From Candidatus Limicola stercorigallinarum (lineage in GTDB: Bacteria; Actinomycetota; Coriobacteriia; Coriobacteriales; Coriobacteriaceae), in assembly GCA_018711625.1 (NCBI GenBank), contig DVID01000047.1, positions 1 to 64,000 on the forward strand: a stretch of 64,000 nt of DNA, given 5' to 3'. The position numbers were made by a program, and so were the translations under genes. This document shows positions 52,315 to 60,577 of this stretch, in pieces (positions within the stretch are counted from its first letter, which is position 1; the number at the start of each line of letters is the position of its first letter). The notes beneath the pieces were generated by a model, which made no database searches, was not told where the DNA came from, and saw only the letters and a list, made by a program, of their open reading frames with translations.

Positions 52315-53997
52315 ATGGCTGAATTCCTGAACAAGCCGGTGAGCCGTCGTGGCTTCGTCGGCGGTGCTCTGGCTACGGGCGTTCTTGCTGCACTCGCTGG
52401 CTGTGGCCAGAAGGGCGGCGGCGACGCTGGCAGCTCTGCTGCTACCGGTTCTTCGACCGGCGGCACGCTTCGTTACTACATCAACAACCCGGTTTGCATC
52501 GAGCCGTTTAACCTGCAGGAAGACCAGGGCACTCAGGTTGGCTTCCAGCTGTTCGACTCGCTGACCCAGTACAACTTCGAGGAGGGCAAGCTCGAGCCGC
52601 TCGCTTGCGAGAGCTATGACGTCAACGAGGACGCCACCGAGTTCACCTTCCACCTGAAGGCTGCGAAGTTCCACGATGGCACCGATGTCAAGGCTTCCAA
52701 CTGGAAGTATGGCTGGGAGCGCATCGTCAACCCCAACACCAACACCGAGAGCCCCTCGGTCATCGGTTACCACCTCGCCATGATCGAGGGCTACGACGCT
52801 CTCGCCGCTGGTGAGGCCGAGGAGATGACGGGCCTTTCCTGCCCCGACGATTCCACCCTCGTGGTCAAGCTTTCCTACAGCTACGCTGACTTCCCCTATG
52901 TCGCCTCGCATCCTGCTCTGGCGCCTATCCCTGACTGCGCCAAGGATATGACCCAGACCGAGTTCGGCCTGTCGCCTATCGGCAACGGCCCCTTCAAGAT
53001 GGACGGCGAGTGGGTCGACGGCCAGTACATCAACATCGTTCGTTACGATGATTACTATGGCGACAAGGCCATCCTCGACGGTGTCAACTTCATGATTCAG
53101 AAGGACGTGGAGACCGCTTACAAGGAGTTCCAGGCTGGTAACCTCGACGTCTCCGACGTGCCGGTTGCTTCCCTCGCCACCGCTGCTGAGGAGTACGGCG
53201 AGTCTGAGGACGGCTACACCATCACCCCTGGCCACCAGTTCCTCAACGGCACCGAGCCCTCCACCTATTACCTCACCTGCAACGTGGTGGACGGCCCCTT
53301 CACCGACGTGAACCTGCGCCACGCCGTTTCGATGGCCATCAACCGTCAGGCCATCTGCGACACCCTCTTCCATGGTTCGCGCACCCCGGCCGACAACATC
53401 GTCCCGCCCGGAATCGACGGTTACGAGGAGGGCGCATGGGAGTTCTCCAAGTACGACGTCGATGCTGCTACCGAGATTCTCGACCAGTACTATCCCGCTG
53501 ACGCCGATGGCAACCGCGGTCTCGAGCTGACCATCACCTCCAACCAGGATGGTGGCCACAAGGAGGTTATGGACGCCGTTATCTCCGACCTTGCTAACGT
53601 GGGCATCACCTGCGTTGCCGACACCCCCGACTGGGCTACGGTCCTCGATCGTTACCAGAAGCTCGACTACCAGTTCGGTCGTCTGGGCTGGGTTGCCGAC
53701 TACCCGATCATGGACAACTTCCTGTATCCGCTGTTCTACACCGGCAACGGCGACAACCGCGCTGGCTACAGCAACCCCGACGTGGACGCGAAGCTCATGG
53801 CCGCCCGCTCCACGGTTGACGACGCCGAGCGCAAGGCAGCGCTCCAGGCTGTCAACAAGGAGATCGCCGAGGATAGCCCCGTCATCCCGCTGATGTTCTA
53901 CACCCACACCACGGTTGGTGGCTCGAACGTCGCTAAGCTGTACCTCGACCCGCAGAAGAAGGCCGACCTTTCCAAGGCCGAGCTCGTCGAAGCTTAA
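52315..53997 (+). CDS. oppA: Oligopeptide ABC transporter substrate-binding lipoprotein
   Basis: The 560-residue lipoprotein binds peptides outside the membrane for the OppBCDF importer. It has a twin-arginine-like SRRGFVGG (residues 10-17) and a lipobox LAGC with Cys30. The family-5 fold is seen in FQLFDSLTQYNFEEGKLEPLACESYDV, TFHLKAAKFHDGTDVKASNW, and LRHAVSMAINRQAICDTLF. C-terminal WVADYPIMDNFLYPLFYT resembles the OppA peptide-site segment. The ATG at 52315 follows AAGGAGGA. An attenuator and four transporter genes follow. Peptide specificity is inferred from the family and the standard operon order. Confidence 0.9.
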   Translation: MAEFLNKPVSRRGFVGGALATGVLAALAGCGQKGGGDAGSSAATGSSTGGTLRYYINNPVCIEPFNLQEDQGTQVGFQLFDSLTQYNFEEGKLEPLACESYDVNEDATEFTFHLKAAKFHDGTDVKASNWKYGWERIVNPNTNTESPSVIGYHLAMIEGYDALAAGEAEEMTGLSCPDDSTLVVKLSYSYADFPYVASHPALAPIPDCAKDMTQTEFGLSPIGNGPFKMDGEWVDGQYINIVRYDDYYGDKAILDGVNFMIQKDVETAYKEFQAGNLDVSDVPVASLATAAEEYGESEDGYTITPGHQFLNGTEPSTYYLTCNVVDGPFTDVNLRHAVSMAINRQAICDTLFHGSRTPADNIVPPGIDGYEEGAWEFSKYDVDAATEILDQYYPADADGNRGLELTITSNQDGGHKEVMDAVISDLANVGITCVADTPDWATVLDRYQKLDYQFGRLGWVADYPIMDNFLYPLFYTGNGDNRAGYSNPDVDAKLMAARSTVDDAERKAALQAVNKEIAEDSPVIPLMFYTHTTVGGSNVAKLYLDPQKKADLSKAELVEA

Positions 53998-54048
53998 GTT
54001 TTCGGTGAAGACCGAGGATTAGTGCTACACTGGCGATTATGTCTGTGT

Positions 54049-54086
54049 GGGGCGCCTGTCCTTCCGGGGACGGGCGCCCCGTTTTT
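54049..54086 (+). terminator. Attenuator between oppA and oppB
   Basis: GGGGCGCCTGTCC pairs with GGACGGGCGCCCC (one or two bulged bases) around a short loop, followed by GTTTTT. As in the sialic acid cluster, it follows the binding-protein gene and likely lowers permease expression. Confidence 0.85.
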
Positions 54087-54110
54087 GTCCAACCACTAGG
54101 GGAGAGAATC

Positions 54111-55148
54111 ATGGGGAAATACATATTGAAGCGTGTGCTTCAATTCATCCCTGTCTTCATCGGCGTGACGATCATCCTGTTCGCCATGAAGGCAATCGTT
54201 CCCGGCGATCCTATTTCGATGATCACCGGCGGACGCTCCGTGCCCGAGCAGACGCGCCTTCAGCTCGAGGTCGAGAACAACATGATCTACGGCAACGAGA
54301 AGGGGCAGCCCATCTACGACGAGAACGGTGACACGATTCCCGTTCCCATCTGGGAGCAGTACCTCCGCTACATGAATGACCTGCTCCATGGAGATCTGGG
54401 CACGTCGTACTCGAAGAAGCGCGAGGTCACCGACATCCTGAGCGAGAAGTATCCCTATACGATCAAGCTCGCTGCGTGCGCCATCTGCCTTGAGGCCATC
54501 ATGGGTATCGGTGCGGGCCTTATCTCCGCGGTGAAGCGCTATTCGTTCTGGGACATCATGGTGACGCTCATCACCTCAGTCTTGGTGGCCGTGCCGGCGT
54601 TCTGGCTCGGCATGCTCTTGCAGCTGATATTCGGCATATGGCTGAAGGATCTCACCGGAGGTGCTTTCGCACTGCCTATCTCGGGTGCCGGCGGTCCCAA
54701 CTCCCCCTATCAGGATTGGATGCACTACATCCTGCCTGCATTCACCCTTGCGGCGGTCTCCACGGCCTACACCGCGCGCATCATGCGCTCGCAGCTCCTT
54801 GACGTGTTGAACCAGGATTACATCCGCACGGCCAAGGCGAAGGGTCTCTCGCGTCGTTCGATCATCGTGCATCATGCGCTCAAGAACGCCCTTATCCCGG
54901 TTGTCACCTACATCGGCATCGACTTTGGCGCCATGCTTGCCGGAGCCATCCTTACCGAGACCGTTTTCAACTGGCCGGGTGTTGGTTCCGAAATCTACCG
55001 TGCCATCTCGTCGCGCGACTGGCCGCTGGTTATGGGCGGCGTCACGGTCATCATCGTGGTGGTCATGATCATCAACCTGCTCGTTGACGTCAGCTATGCC
55101 TTCCTTGATCCGCGCATCAGGCTGGGCAGCAGCAAGAACGAGAACTAG
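54111..55148 (+). CDS. oppB: Oligopeptide ABC transporter permease OppB
   Basis: The 345-residue inner-membrane subunit has the N-terminal KYILKRVLQFIPVFIGVTIILFAMKAIVPGDP, an external loop, five later helices and the EAA-type loop LLDVLNQDYIRTAKAKGLSRRSIIVHHALKNALIPV. The C-terminal ILTETVFNWPGVGSEIYRAI is standard. The ATG at 54111 follows GGGGAGAG; the frame extends to 54039 across the attenuator but that start is unlikely. oppC follows after 11 bases. Confidence 0.93.
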   Translation: MGKYILKRVLQFIPVFIGVTIILFAMKAIVPGDPISMITGGRSVPEQTRLQLEVENNMIYGNEKGQPIYDENGDTIPVPIWEQYLRYMNDLLHGDLGTSYSKKREVTDILSEKYPYTIKLAACAICLEAIMGIGAGLISAVKRYSFWDIMVTLITSVLVAVPAFWLGMLLQLIFGIWLKDLTGGAFALPISGAGGPNSPYQDWMHYILPAFTLAAVSTAYTARIMRSQLLDVLNQDYIRTAKAKGLSRRSIIVHHALKNALIPVVTYIGIDFGAMLAGAILTETVFNWPGVGSEIYRAISSRDWPLVMGGVTVIIVVVMIINLLVDVSYAFLDPRIRLGSSKNEN

Positions 55149-55159
55149 GAGGAGCGCAG

Positions 55160-56110
55160 ATGCAGTATCCAAGTCCTATTCAGCGCGCTGGCGCGGCGGC
55201 AACTGCGGAGGCCGTAAAAGCCACCACGGTTTCCGGCGAGGCATCTCGTACCCTTTGGGGCGACGCGTGGAAGCGTCTTCGCCGCAACAAGCTTGCTATC
55301 ATCGCGGCCATCTGGATTGTGTTTGTAGCGCTCGTGGCCATCACGGCCGACCTCTGGGCACCGCAGCTCTTGGGATCGCCCACTTCTGCCGATACGACGG
55401 CCATGGCGACCTCGTCGCTTCTGCCGCCCTCGCTTGAGCACCCGTTCGGCACCGACGTTACGGGCCGCGACATCCTGGTGCGTGTTATCTATGGTGCGCG
55501 CATCTCGCTCACCATCGGCTTGCTCGCCACGGCCATCTCGACCGTCATCGGCTTGGTGATGGGCGCTTTGGCGGCCTACTACGGTGGCATCTTCGACACC
55601 ATCATCATGCGTGCGGCCGACATCTTTCTGGCCTTCCCGTACGTGCTCTTCGTCCTTTGCCTCATTGCGGCACTGGGCCAGAGCATCACGAACGTGTTCG
55701 TGGCCATCGGTATTCTGGGTTGGCCGTCGATTGCCCGCGTGTTCCGCTCGGCGATTCTTTCGGTCAAGGAGAATGACTATGTTGACGCGGCTCGTGCCAT
55801 GGGCGCATCCGATGCCCGTATCATCGCGCGTCATATCTTCCCCAACTCGGTAGCCTCCATCGTGGTGTACGCCACCATGAACATTGGTTCCGCCATCCTG
55901 ACCGAGGCTTCCATCTCCTTCCTTGGCATGGGCGTCCAGCCGCCCAACCCGTCCTGGGGCATCATGATTCAGGATGGCCAGGCCTACCTCATGACCGCTC
56001 CGTGGCTCATGATCATGCCGGGTCTGGCAATTCTCTCCACAGTGCTGGCATTCACGCTTTTGGGTGACGGCCTGCGCGACGCTCTCGACGTCAAGATGAA
56101 GGATGCATAA
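55160..56110 (+). CDS. oppC: Oligopeptide ABC transporter permease OppC
   Basis: The 316-residue permease has a cytoplasmic N-terminal tail, a first helix (NKLAIIAAIWIVFVALVAITAD), HPFGTDVTGRDILVRVIYGARISL, and the coupling loop KENDYVDAARAMGASDARIIARHIFPNSV. It ends with LGDGLRDALDVKMKDA, a typical OppC terminus. It starts at ATG 55160 after GGAGGAGCG and its stop shares one base with the oppD start. It pairs with OppB. Confidence 0.93.
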   Translation: MQYPSPIQRAGAAATAEAVKATTVSGEASRTLWGDAWKRLRRNKLAIIAAIWIVFVALVAITADLWAPQLLGSPTSADTTAMATSSLLPPSLEHPFGTDVTGRDILVRVIYGARISLTIGLLATAISTVIGLVMGALAAYYGGIFDTIIMRAADIFLAFPYVLFVLCLIAALGQSITNVFVAIGILGWPSIARVFRSAILSVKENDYVDAARAMGASDARIIARHIFPNSVASIVVYATMNIGSAILTEASISFLGMGVQPPNPSWGIMIQDGQAYLMTAPWLMIMPGLAILSTVLAFTLLGDGLRDALDVKMKDA

Positions 56111-57240
56111 TGGCAAAGAAGCAAACGACGAATCACGTCGACCTTAAAGACAAGCCCATTCCTGAGGGACGTCATCTGCTTGAGGTCGACAACCTAAAGA
56201 TGTTCTTCCACACGCAGGACGGTATTGTTCACGCGGTTAACGGTGTGTCCTACACGCTCGACCGCGGCGAGACGCTTGGCGTGGTTGGCGAGTCCGGCTC
56301 CGGTAAGTCCGTGACCGCTATGACGCTCATGGGCCTTATCGATATGCCTCCGGGCAAGATCGAGGGCGGACACGTGTATTACCGTGGAGAGTCGCTGCTC
56401 GACATGTCTGAGAAGGAGATGCAGCACATCCGCGGCAACGACATCGCCATGATTTTCCAGGACCCCATGACGAGCCTGAACCCGGTGTACAAGATCGGTC
56501 GTCAGGTGGGCGAGGGCTTGCGTCTGCATCGTGGCTACAGCAAGAAGGAGGCGCTCGACCGCGCCGTTGAACTGCTGCGTTTGGTGGGCATCCCCAACCC
56601 CGAGAAGCGCGTGAACGAGTATCCTCACCAGTTTTCGGGCGGTATGCGCCAGCGCGTGATGATTGCTATGGCACTTGCCTGCGACCCGGATATCCTCATC
56701 GCCGACGAGCCCACCACGGCACTCGACGTGACCATCCAGGCGCAGATTATCGAGCTCATGCAGGAGATGCAGCAGAAGAACGGCAACGCCATCATCATGA
56801 TCACTCATGACCTGGGCGTGGTCGCCGATATGGCCGACAAGATTATGGTTATGTACGCTGGTCGCCCCGTTGAGTTTGGCACTGCCGACGAGATCTTCTA
56901 CGAGAGCCGTCACCCCTACACCTGGGGCCTCATCCGCTCGATTCCCGAGCAGGCGATTGACGAGAAGAAGCCGCTTACGCCCATCCATGGCAACCCGCCT
57001 TCGCTCGTGAACCTGCCTGAAGGCTGCCCCTTCGCGCCGCGCTGCCCGTATGCCGTGGATATCTGCCACGAGAAGACGCCCGAGCACATTACAACCGAGA
57101 CCGGTCATTACTCGGCGTGCCACTTCGCAGACGATCCGGAGTTCTTGAAGAACGCCCCGGATACGTCGCGTTCGCGCGGCAAGATCGCCACGGGCACGCC
57201 GGATACGATCGAGGTTACCTCTAAGGGAGGTGTGGCTTAA
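56110..57240 (+). CDS. oppD: Oligopeptide ABC transporter ATPase OppD
   Basis: The 376-residue ATPase has Walker [12 protein letters not shown], the Q-loop [36 protein letters not shown] and the switch His in THDLGV. Its C-terminal extension has [15 protein letters not shown] and a later SACHF, the four-cysteine pattern that binds a 4Fe-4S cluster in OppD of Mycobacterium. The start at 56110 overlaps oppC by one base. It forms a heterodimer with OppF. Confidence 0.94.
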   Translation: MAKKQTTNHVDLKDKPIPEGRHLLEVDNLKMFFHTQDGIVHAVNGVSYTLDRGETLGVVGESGSGKSVTAMTLMGLIDMPPGKIEGGHVYYRGESLLDMSEKEMQHIRGNDIAMIFQDPMTSLNPVYKIGRQVGEGLRLHRGYSKKEALDRAVELLRLVGIPNPEKRVNEYPHQFSGGMRQRVMIAMALACDPDILIADEPTTALDVTIQAQIIELMQEMQQKNGNAIIMITHDLGVVADMADKIMVMYAGRPVEFGTADEIFYESRHPYTWGLIRSIPEQAIDEKKPLTPIHGNPPSLVNLPEGCPFAPRCPYAVDICHEKTPEHITTETGHYSACHFADDPEFLKNAPDTSRSRGKIATGTPDTIEVTSKGGVA

Positions 57241-57242
57241 CT

Positions 57243-58268
57243 ATGGCTTCCAACACCAACGAACCGCTGTTGCGCGTTGAGCATCTGTCTAAGGAATTCC
57301 CTGCTGAGGCTGGCATGCTTGCAGGACGTTTCTCCAAGCGTGTTGTGTCTGCTGTGAACGATGTCTCGTTTGAGATTCATGCCGGGGAGACCTTCGGCCT
57401 TGTGGGCGAGTCCGGCTGCGGCAAGTCCACCACGGGCCGCTCTATCATGCGCCTGACCAACCCCACCTCGGGCAAGGTGTTCTTCGAGGGCAAAGATGTT
57501 TCTCAGATGAACAAGCGTGAGCTCAAGAACCTCCGCCGCGAGATGCAGTTCATCTTCCAGGATCCGTATGCGAGCCTGAACCCGCGTATGACCATTGGTG
57601 AGATTGTCTCGGAGCCTATGACCATCCATGGCGTGGGCACCAAGGAAGAGCGCATGAAGACCGTGCGCGAGCTGCTCGACGTGGTTGGCCTCAACCCGGA
57701 GCACATCAACCGCTATCCGCACGAGTTCTCGGGCGGCCAGCGTCAGCGTATTGGTATTGCACGCGCCTTTGCCCTGCGTCCAAAGCTCATCATCTGCGAC
57801 GAGCCCGTCTCGGCACTCGACGTGTCCATCCAGGCGCAGGTGCTGAACCTCCTGAAGGACCTCCAGGACCGCTACGGCACCGCGTACCTCTTCATCGCCC
57901 ACGACCTTTCGGTGGTGCAGCACATCTCTGACCGCGTGGCCGTGATGTATCTGGGCAAGATGGTGGAGCTTTCCGATTGGAAGACGCTCTACACCGAGCC
58001 GCATCACCCCTACACGCAGTCGCTGCTTTCGGCTGTGCCGGTGCCCGACCCGGATATCCAGAAGACGCGCAAGCGCATCATTCTGGCCGGCGATCCGCCG
58101 TCGCCCATCGACCCGCCGAGCGGTTGCCGCTTCCACACCCGTTGCCCCATCGCGCAGGCCATTTGCTCCAAGGAGGAGCCGGAATGGAAAGAGGTGGAGC
58201 CCGGTCACTTCTGCGCCTGCCACTTTGCTCAGAAGTTCCCGATCAAGGAGACGTCAATCGAGCTCTAA
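57243..58268 (+). CDS. oppF: Oligopeptide ABC transporter ATPase OppF
   Basis: The 341-residue ATPase has Walker [56 protein letters not shown] and the switch His in AHDLSVV. The C-terminal cysteines [15 protein letters not shown] and CACHF are present, as in OppD. It starts at 57243, two bases after the oppD stop, and ends the operon before a strong terminator. Confidence 0.94.
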   Translation: MASNTNEPLLRVEHLSKEFPAEAGMLAGRFSKRVVSAVNDVSFEIHAGETFGLVGESGCGKSTTGRSIMRLTNPTSGKVFFEGKDVSQMNKRELKNLRREMQFIFQDPYASLNPRMTIGEIVSEPMTIHGVGTKEERMKTVRELLDVVGLNPEHINRYPHEFSGGQRQRIGIARAFALRPKLIICDEPVSALDVSIQAQVLNLLKDLQDRYGTAYLFIAHDLSVVQHISDRVAVMYLGKMVELSDWKTLYTEPHHPYTQSLLSAVPVPDPDIQKTRKRIILAGDPPSPIDPPSGCRFHTRCPIAQAICSKEEPEWKEVEPGHFCACHFAQKFPIKETSIEL

Positions 58269-58312
58269 GATTGTGGGCCACATAGCTTGATGGCTGTAAG
58301 ACAGCTTGCTAG

Positions 58313-58346
58313 AAAGCGGGTCGTGCCAAGGAGCACGACCCGCTTT
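58313..58346. terminator. Bidirectional terminator between oppF and the SLH gene
   Basis: AAAGCGGGTCGTGC and GCACGACCCGCTTT form a perfect 14-bp stem with a short loop. A T-run follows on the plus strand and an A/T flank on the minus strand, so it serves both convergent genes. Confidence 0.88.
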
Positions 58347-58375
58347 CGTATGGCGCCGATACCTGACGGTTCTTG

Positions 58376-59989
58376 CTAGAACAGGTGGGCCTCTTCAATG
58401 GCGCGCATAACAAAGGTTGCGCCCTCGATGCGCGTGCATGACCTTGTGGGGCTCAGCTTGTTTCCACTTCCCTGAATGAGGCCTATCTGGAGTGCTTCAA
58501 GAATGCTTGCTTGGGCCCACGAGGAGGTTGTGTTGCTATCGGCAAAGCTTCTGTAGAGCTCCCACGTGCTCTGGCCGTAACCGGAGTGATGCTCGGCGAG
58601 ACGAAGCAGGATTACCACGACCTGTTCACGCGAAATGGGGGAGTTGGGTGCAAAGCTTGTGCCTCCGCCTACACCGGCGATGGCGCCTGTTCTCACGGCC
58701 CAGTTGGCTGCTCCGGTATACCATGCATGCGAAGCCACGTCTGCCATGCCCGTTGTATTGACCGCAGTTGTCATGTTGTATGAGTTTGCCTCATGTGGCG
58801 CAAGGTAGCGCCAAAGCATCGTGGCAAATTGAGCGCGTGTGAGTGTGGCCGAAGGTGCGAAGGTTACCTCGTTAAGGCCTGTGAGAATGCCTGCGTCAAA
58901 CACGTATTCAAGCACGCCGCTTGTAACGTACCAATCGTTGGCGCCTACATCGCGGAAGCGGTAGAGCGGCTCAACGGGCTCAGAATACGTTTCCCAGCTG
59001 CGCACATTGTCATAGCGCTGATCGTTGCACGCTGGAGTGGGAGACCATCCATAGTGGTCGCGCGCACGCATGGCTTGGTCGGAGATCATGAAGTAATCGG
59101 TGTCCACCTTGTCCCAAAAGCCTCCGTCAGCTCCCGTGCTGGAGCTCGGTGGGTCATCCCATGTGACATCGACGTGATAGTTCTTACCGTTGATGGTCAC
59201 GATGTTCCAGCCATGGTTCATGGCTGTGGAGCTCACATATGTGCAGGGTATGCCAGCTTTTTGCATGAGGGCCATATACGCCTCGGAGTATCCTTGGCAC
59301 ACGGCTGTTCCGCGCACAAGCGCCCCGTAGGCGGTGTACGATTCGCTCGGTATGGTGCCATGCAGGTAGTTTGCATAGTCGTAGACACAAGTTCGCACAA
59401 GGTAGTCGTGAAGCGCCTTCGCCTTCTCAAGGTCTGTCATGTTGTAGCCCACCCAGAGCAGCGCATCGTAAACGGCATCGTTATATTGGTCGCGCATGAC
59501 AGCAATCTGTGCTGTGCTCCAATAGTAGATGGGCTGGAGAGAAAGAACGCGACCGGAGTAGTCATAGGTGATTGTTGTCGTGCGGAAGTAGAACAGGTCG
59601 GGATAATTGTTCCAAAGCCGATCGAGTGCGGCGAGCGCATCTTGATAGGTGGCACCAACATACGACACGTCTATATAGCTTTGCACGGCGTTGACAGCGC
59701 GCACCATAATGCTTTCTAGCGTAGACACGTTTGCTGCAGAGAGTTGATCAATGGACGCTTCGCTATTAAGGGGGAAGTCGGCGGGATTGTCTTTGGAGCG
59801 GGTGATTGTGGTCAGGCCCTGCTGCGCCTGCAGGGCTGTTTCCGTTGTTGCTGCGGTTTCCGTCGTTGCCGTGGCTCCCGCCGTTGGTTCTGCAGTCTCA
59901 GTGGCATACGCTGTGGCAACGTTTGCACCTGGTAAGAAAAGGAGCACAAGGGCGAAGCAAATGGGGGAGAGGCGTCTGAGAAGATGCAT
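58376..59989 (-). CDS. Secreted transglutaminase-like protein with SLH domains
   Basis: The 537-residue surface protein has a signal peptide (LCFALV-type segment FALVLLFLPGANVATAYA, about residues 11-28), a Thr/Ala-rich linker, a helical region, and a transglutaminase-like core. The predicted triad is Cys231 in TAVCQGYSEAY, His259 in MNHGWN and Asp274 in HVDVTWDDP. Three SLH domains from about residue 345 (FRDVGANDWYVTSGVLEYVFDAGILTGL) anchor it to the wall. The core may be a protease, a cross-linker or an amidase-like enzyme; the sequence does not say which. The ATG at 59989 follows AAAGGAG; a longer frame to 60112 lacks a signal at its start. Confidence 0.88.
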   Translation of the reverse strand: MHLLRRLSPICFALVLLFLPGANVATAYATETAEPTAGATATTETAATTETALQAQQGLTTITRSKDNPADFPLNSEASIDQLSAANVSTLESIMVRAVNAVQSYIDVSYVGATYQDALAALDRLWNNYPDLFYFRTTTITYDYSGRVLSLQPIYYWSTAQIAVMRDQYNDAVYDALLWVGYNMTDLEKAKALHDYLVRTCVYDYANYLHGTIPSESYTAYGALVRGTAVCQGYSEAYMALMQKAGIPCTYVSSTAMNHGWNIVTINGKNYHVDVTWDDPPSSSTGADGGFWDKVDTDYFMISDQAMRARDHYGWSPTPACNDQRYDNVRSWETYSEPVEPLYRFRDVGANDWYVTSGVLEYVFDAGILTGLNEVTFAPSATLTRAQFATMLWRYLAPHEANSYNMTTAVNTTGMADVASHAWYTGAANWAVRTGAIAGVGGGTSFAPNSPISREQVVVILLRLAEHHSGYGQSTWELYRSFADSNTTSSWAQASILEALQIGLIQGSGNKLSPTRSCTRIEGATFVMRAIEEAHLF

Positions 59990-60199
59990 AGGGGCTCCTT
60001 TCCATACAAGGCGGCACGCTTGAGGCCATGGTATCGTGTGCAAGAGCGCTCGAGCTTCGAGGAGAGTAGAGTGGCGGGAATCGTAACGTGCGTGATGCGG
60101 AAATGTGGCCACGGTTCTGGTGTAGCTTGCAATGGCTTGAACATCCGTGCAGGTAGAACACCTAATTTGAGCTCACCCAAACTTTCTTAGAAAATTCTC

Positions 60200-60229
60200 T
60201 TGCATCCTAAGAGAGATATGGGCTATTAT
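60200..60229 (+). promoter_or_regulatory. Promoter of tRNA-Leu
   Basis: TTGCAT (60200-60205), 18 bases, TATTAT (60224-60229). The expected start site is about 12 bases before the mature tRNA. The rest of the 258-base gap back to 59990 has no other clear feature. Confidence 0.6.
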
Positions 60230-60247
60230 CTTCCTTGCTGAAACCAC

Positions 60248-60337
60248 GTCGGAGTGGCGGAATTGGCAGACGCGCTAGCTTGAGGTGCTAGTGACCACAT
60301 TTCGGTCATGCGGGTTCAAGTCCCGCCTCCGACACCA
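60248..60337 (+). tRNA. tRNA-Leu (anticodon GAG)
   Basis: The acceptor arms are GTCGGAG and CTCCGAC with an encoded A-CCA end. The D-arm carries GGCGGAATTGGCAGACGCG. The anticodon arm is CTAGC-TTGAGGT-GCTAG, giving GAG. A long variable arm and a T-arm with GGTTCAAGTCC complete a class II tRNA, as expected for leucine. Confidence 0.96.
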
Positions 60338-60349
60338 GCGCAACTGATA

Positions 60350-60377
60350 CCCAAACCCTTCGGGGTTTGGGTTTTTT
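60350..60377 (+). terminator. Terminator of tRNA-Leu
   Basis: CCCAAACCC and GGGTTTGGG pair with a TTCG loop and are followed by TTTTTT, 12 bases after the tRNA. The remaining 200 bases to the next gene hold no clear feature apart from a GGGGGAG ribosome site. Confidence 0.95.
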
Positions 60378-60577
60378 CTTATCTAGGTGCCCTCCTTACG
60401 GGCGACAGCTCGCCCCTGCTTCCATCTGCCGGTTTTCTTACACGCTTCATGATCGCTTGGGCTCTCTTGGGGTATACAAGGTTGCGATGACATGCCGAGA
60501 TGTTGCCGGGCTATCTCTAGGGTTCGCCTGTCCGCGCAACGCATTGTGCTGAGTGCAACCAACCGGGTGGGGGAGCC

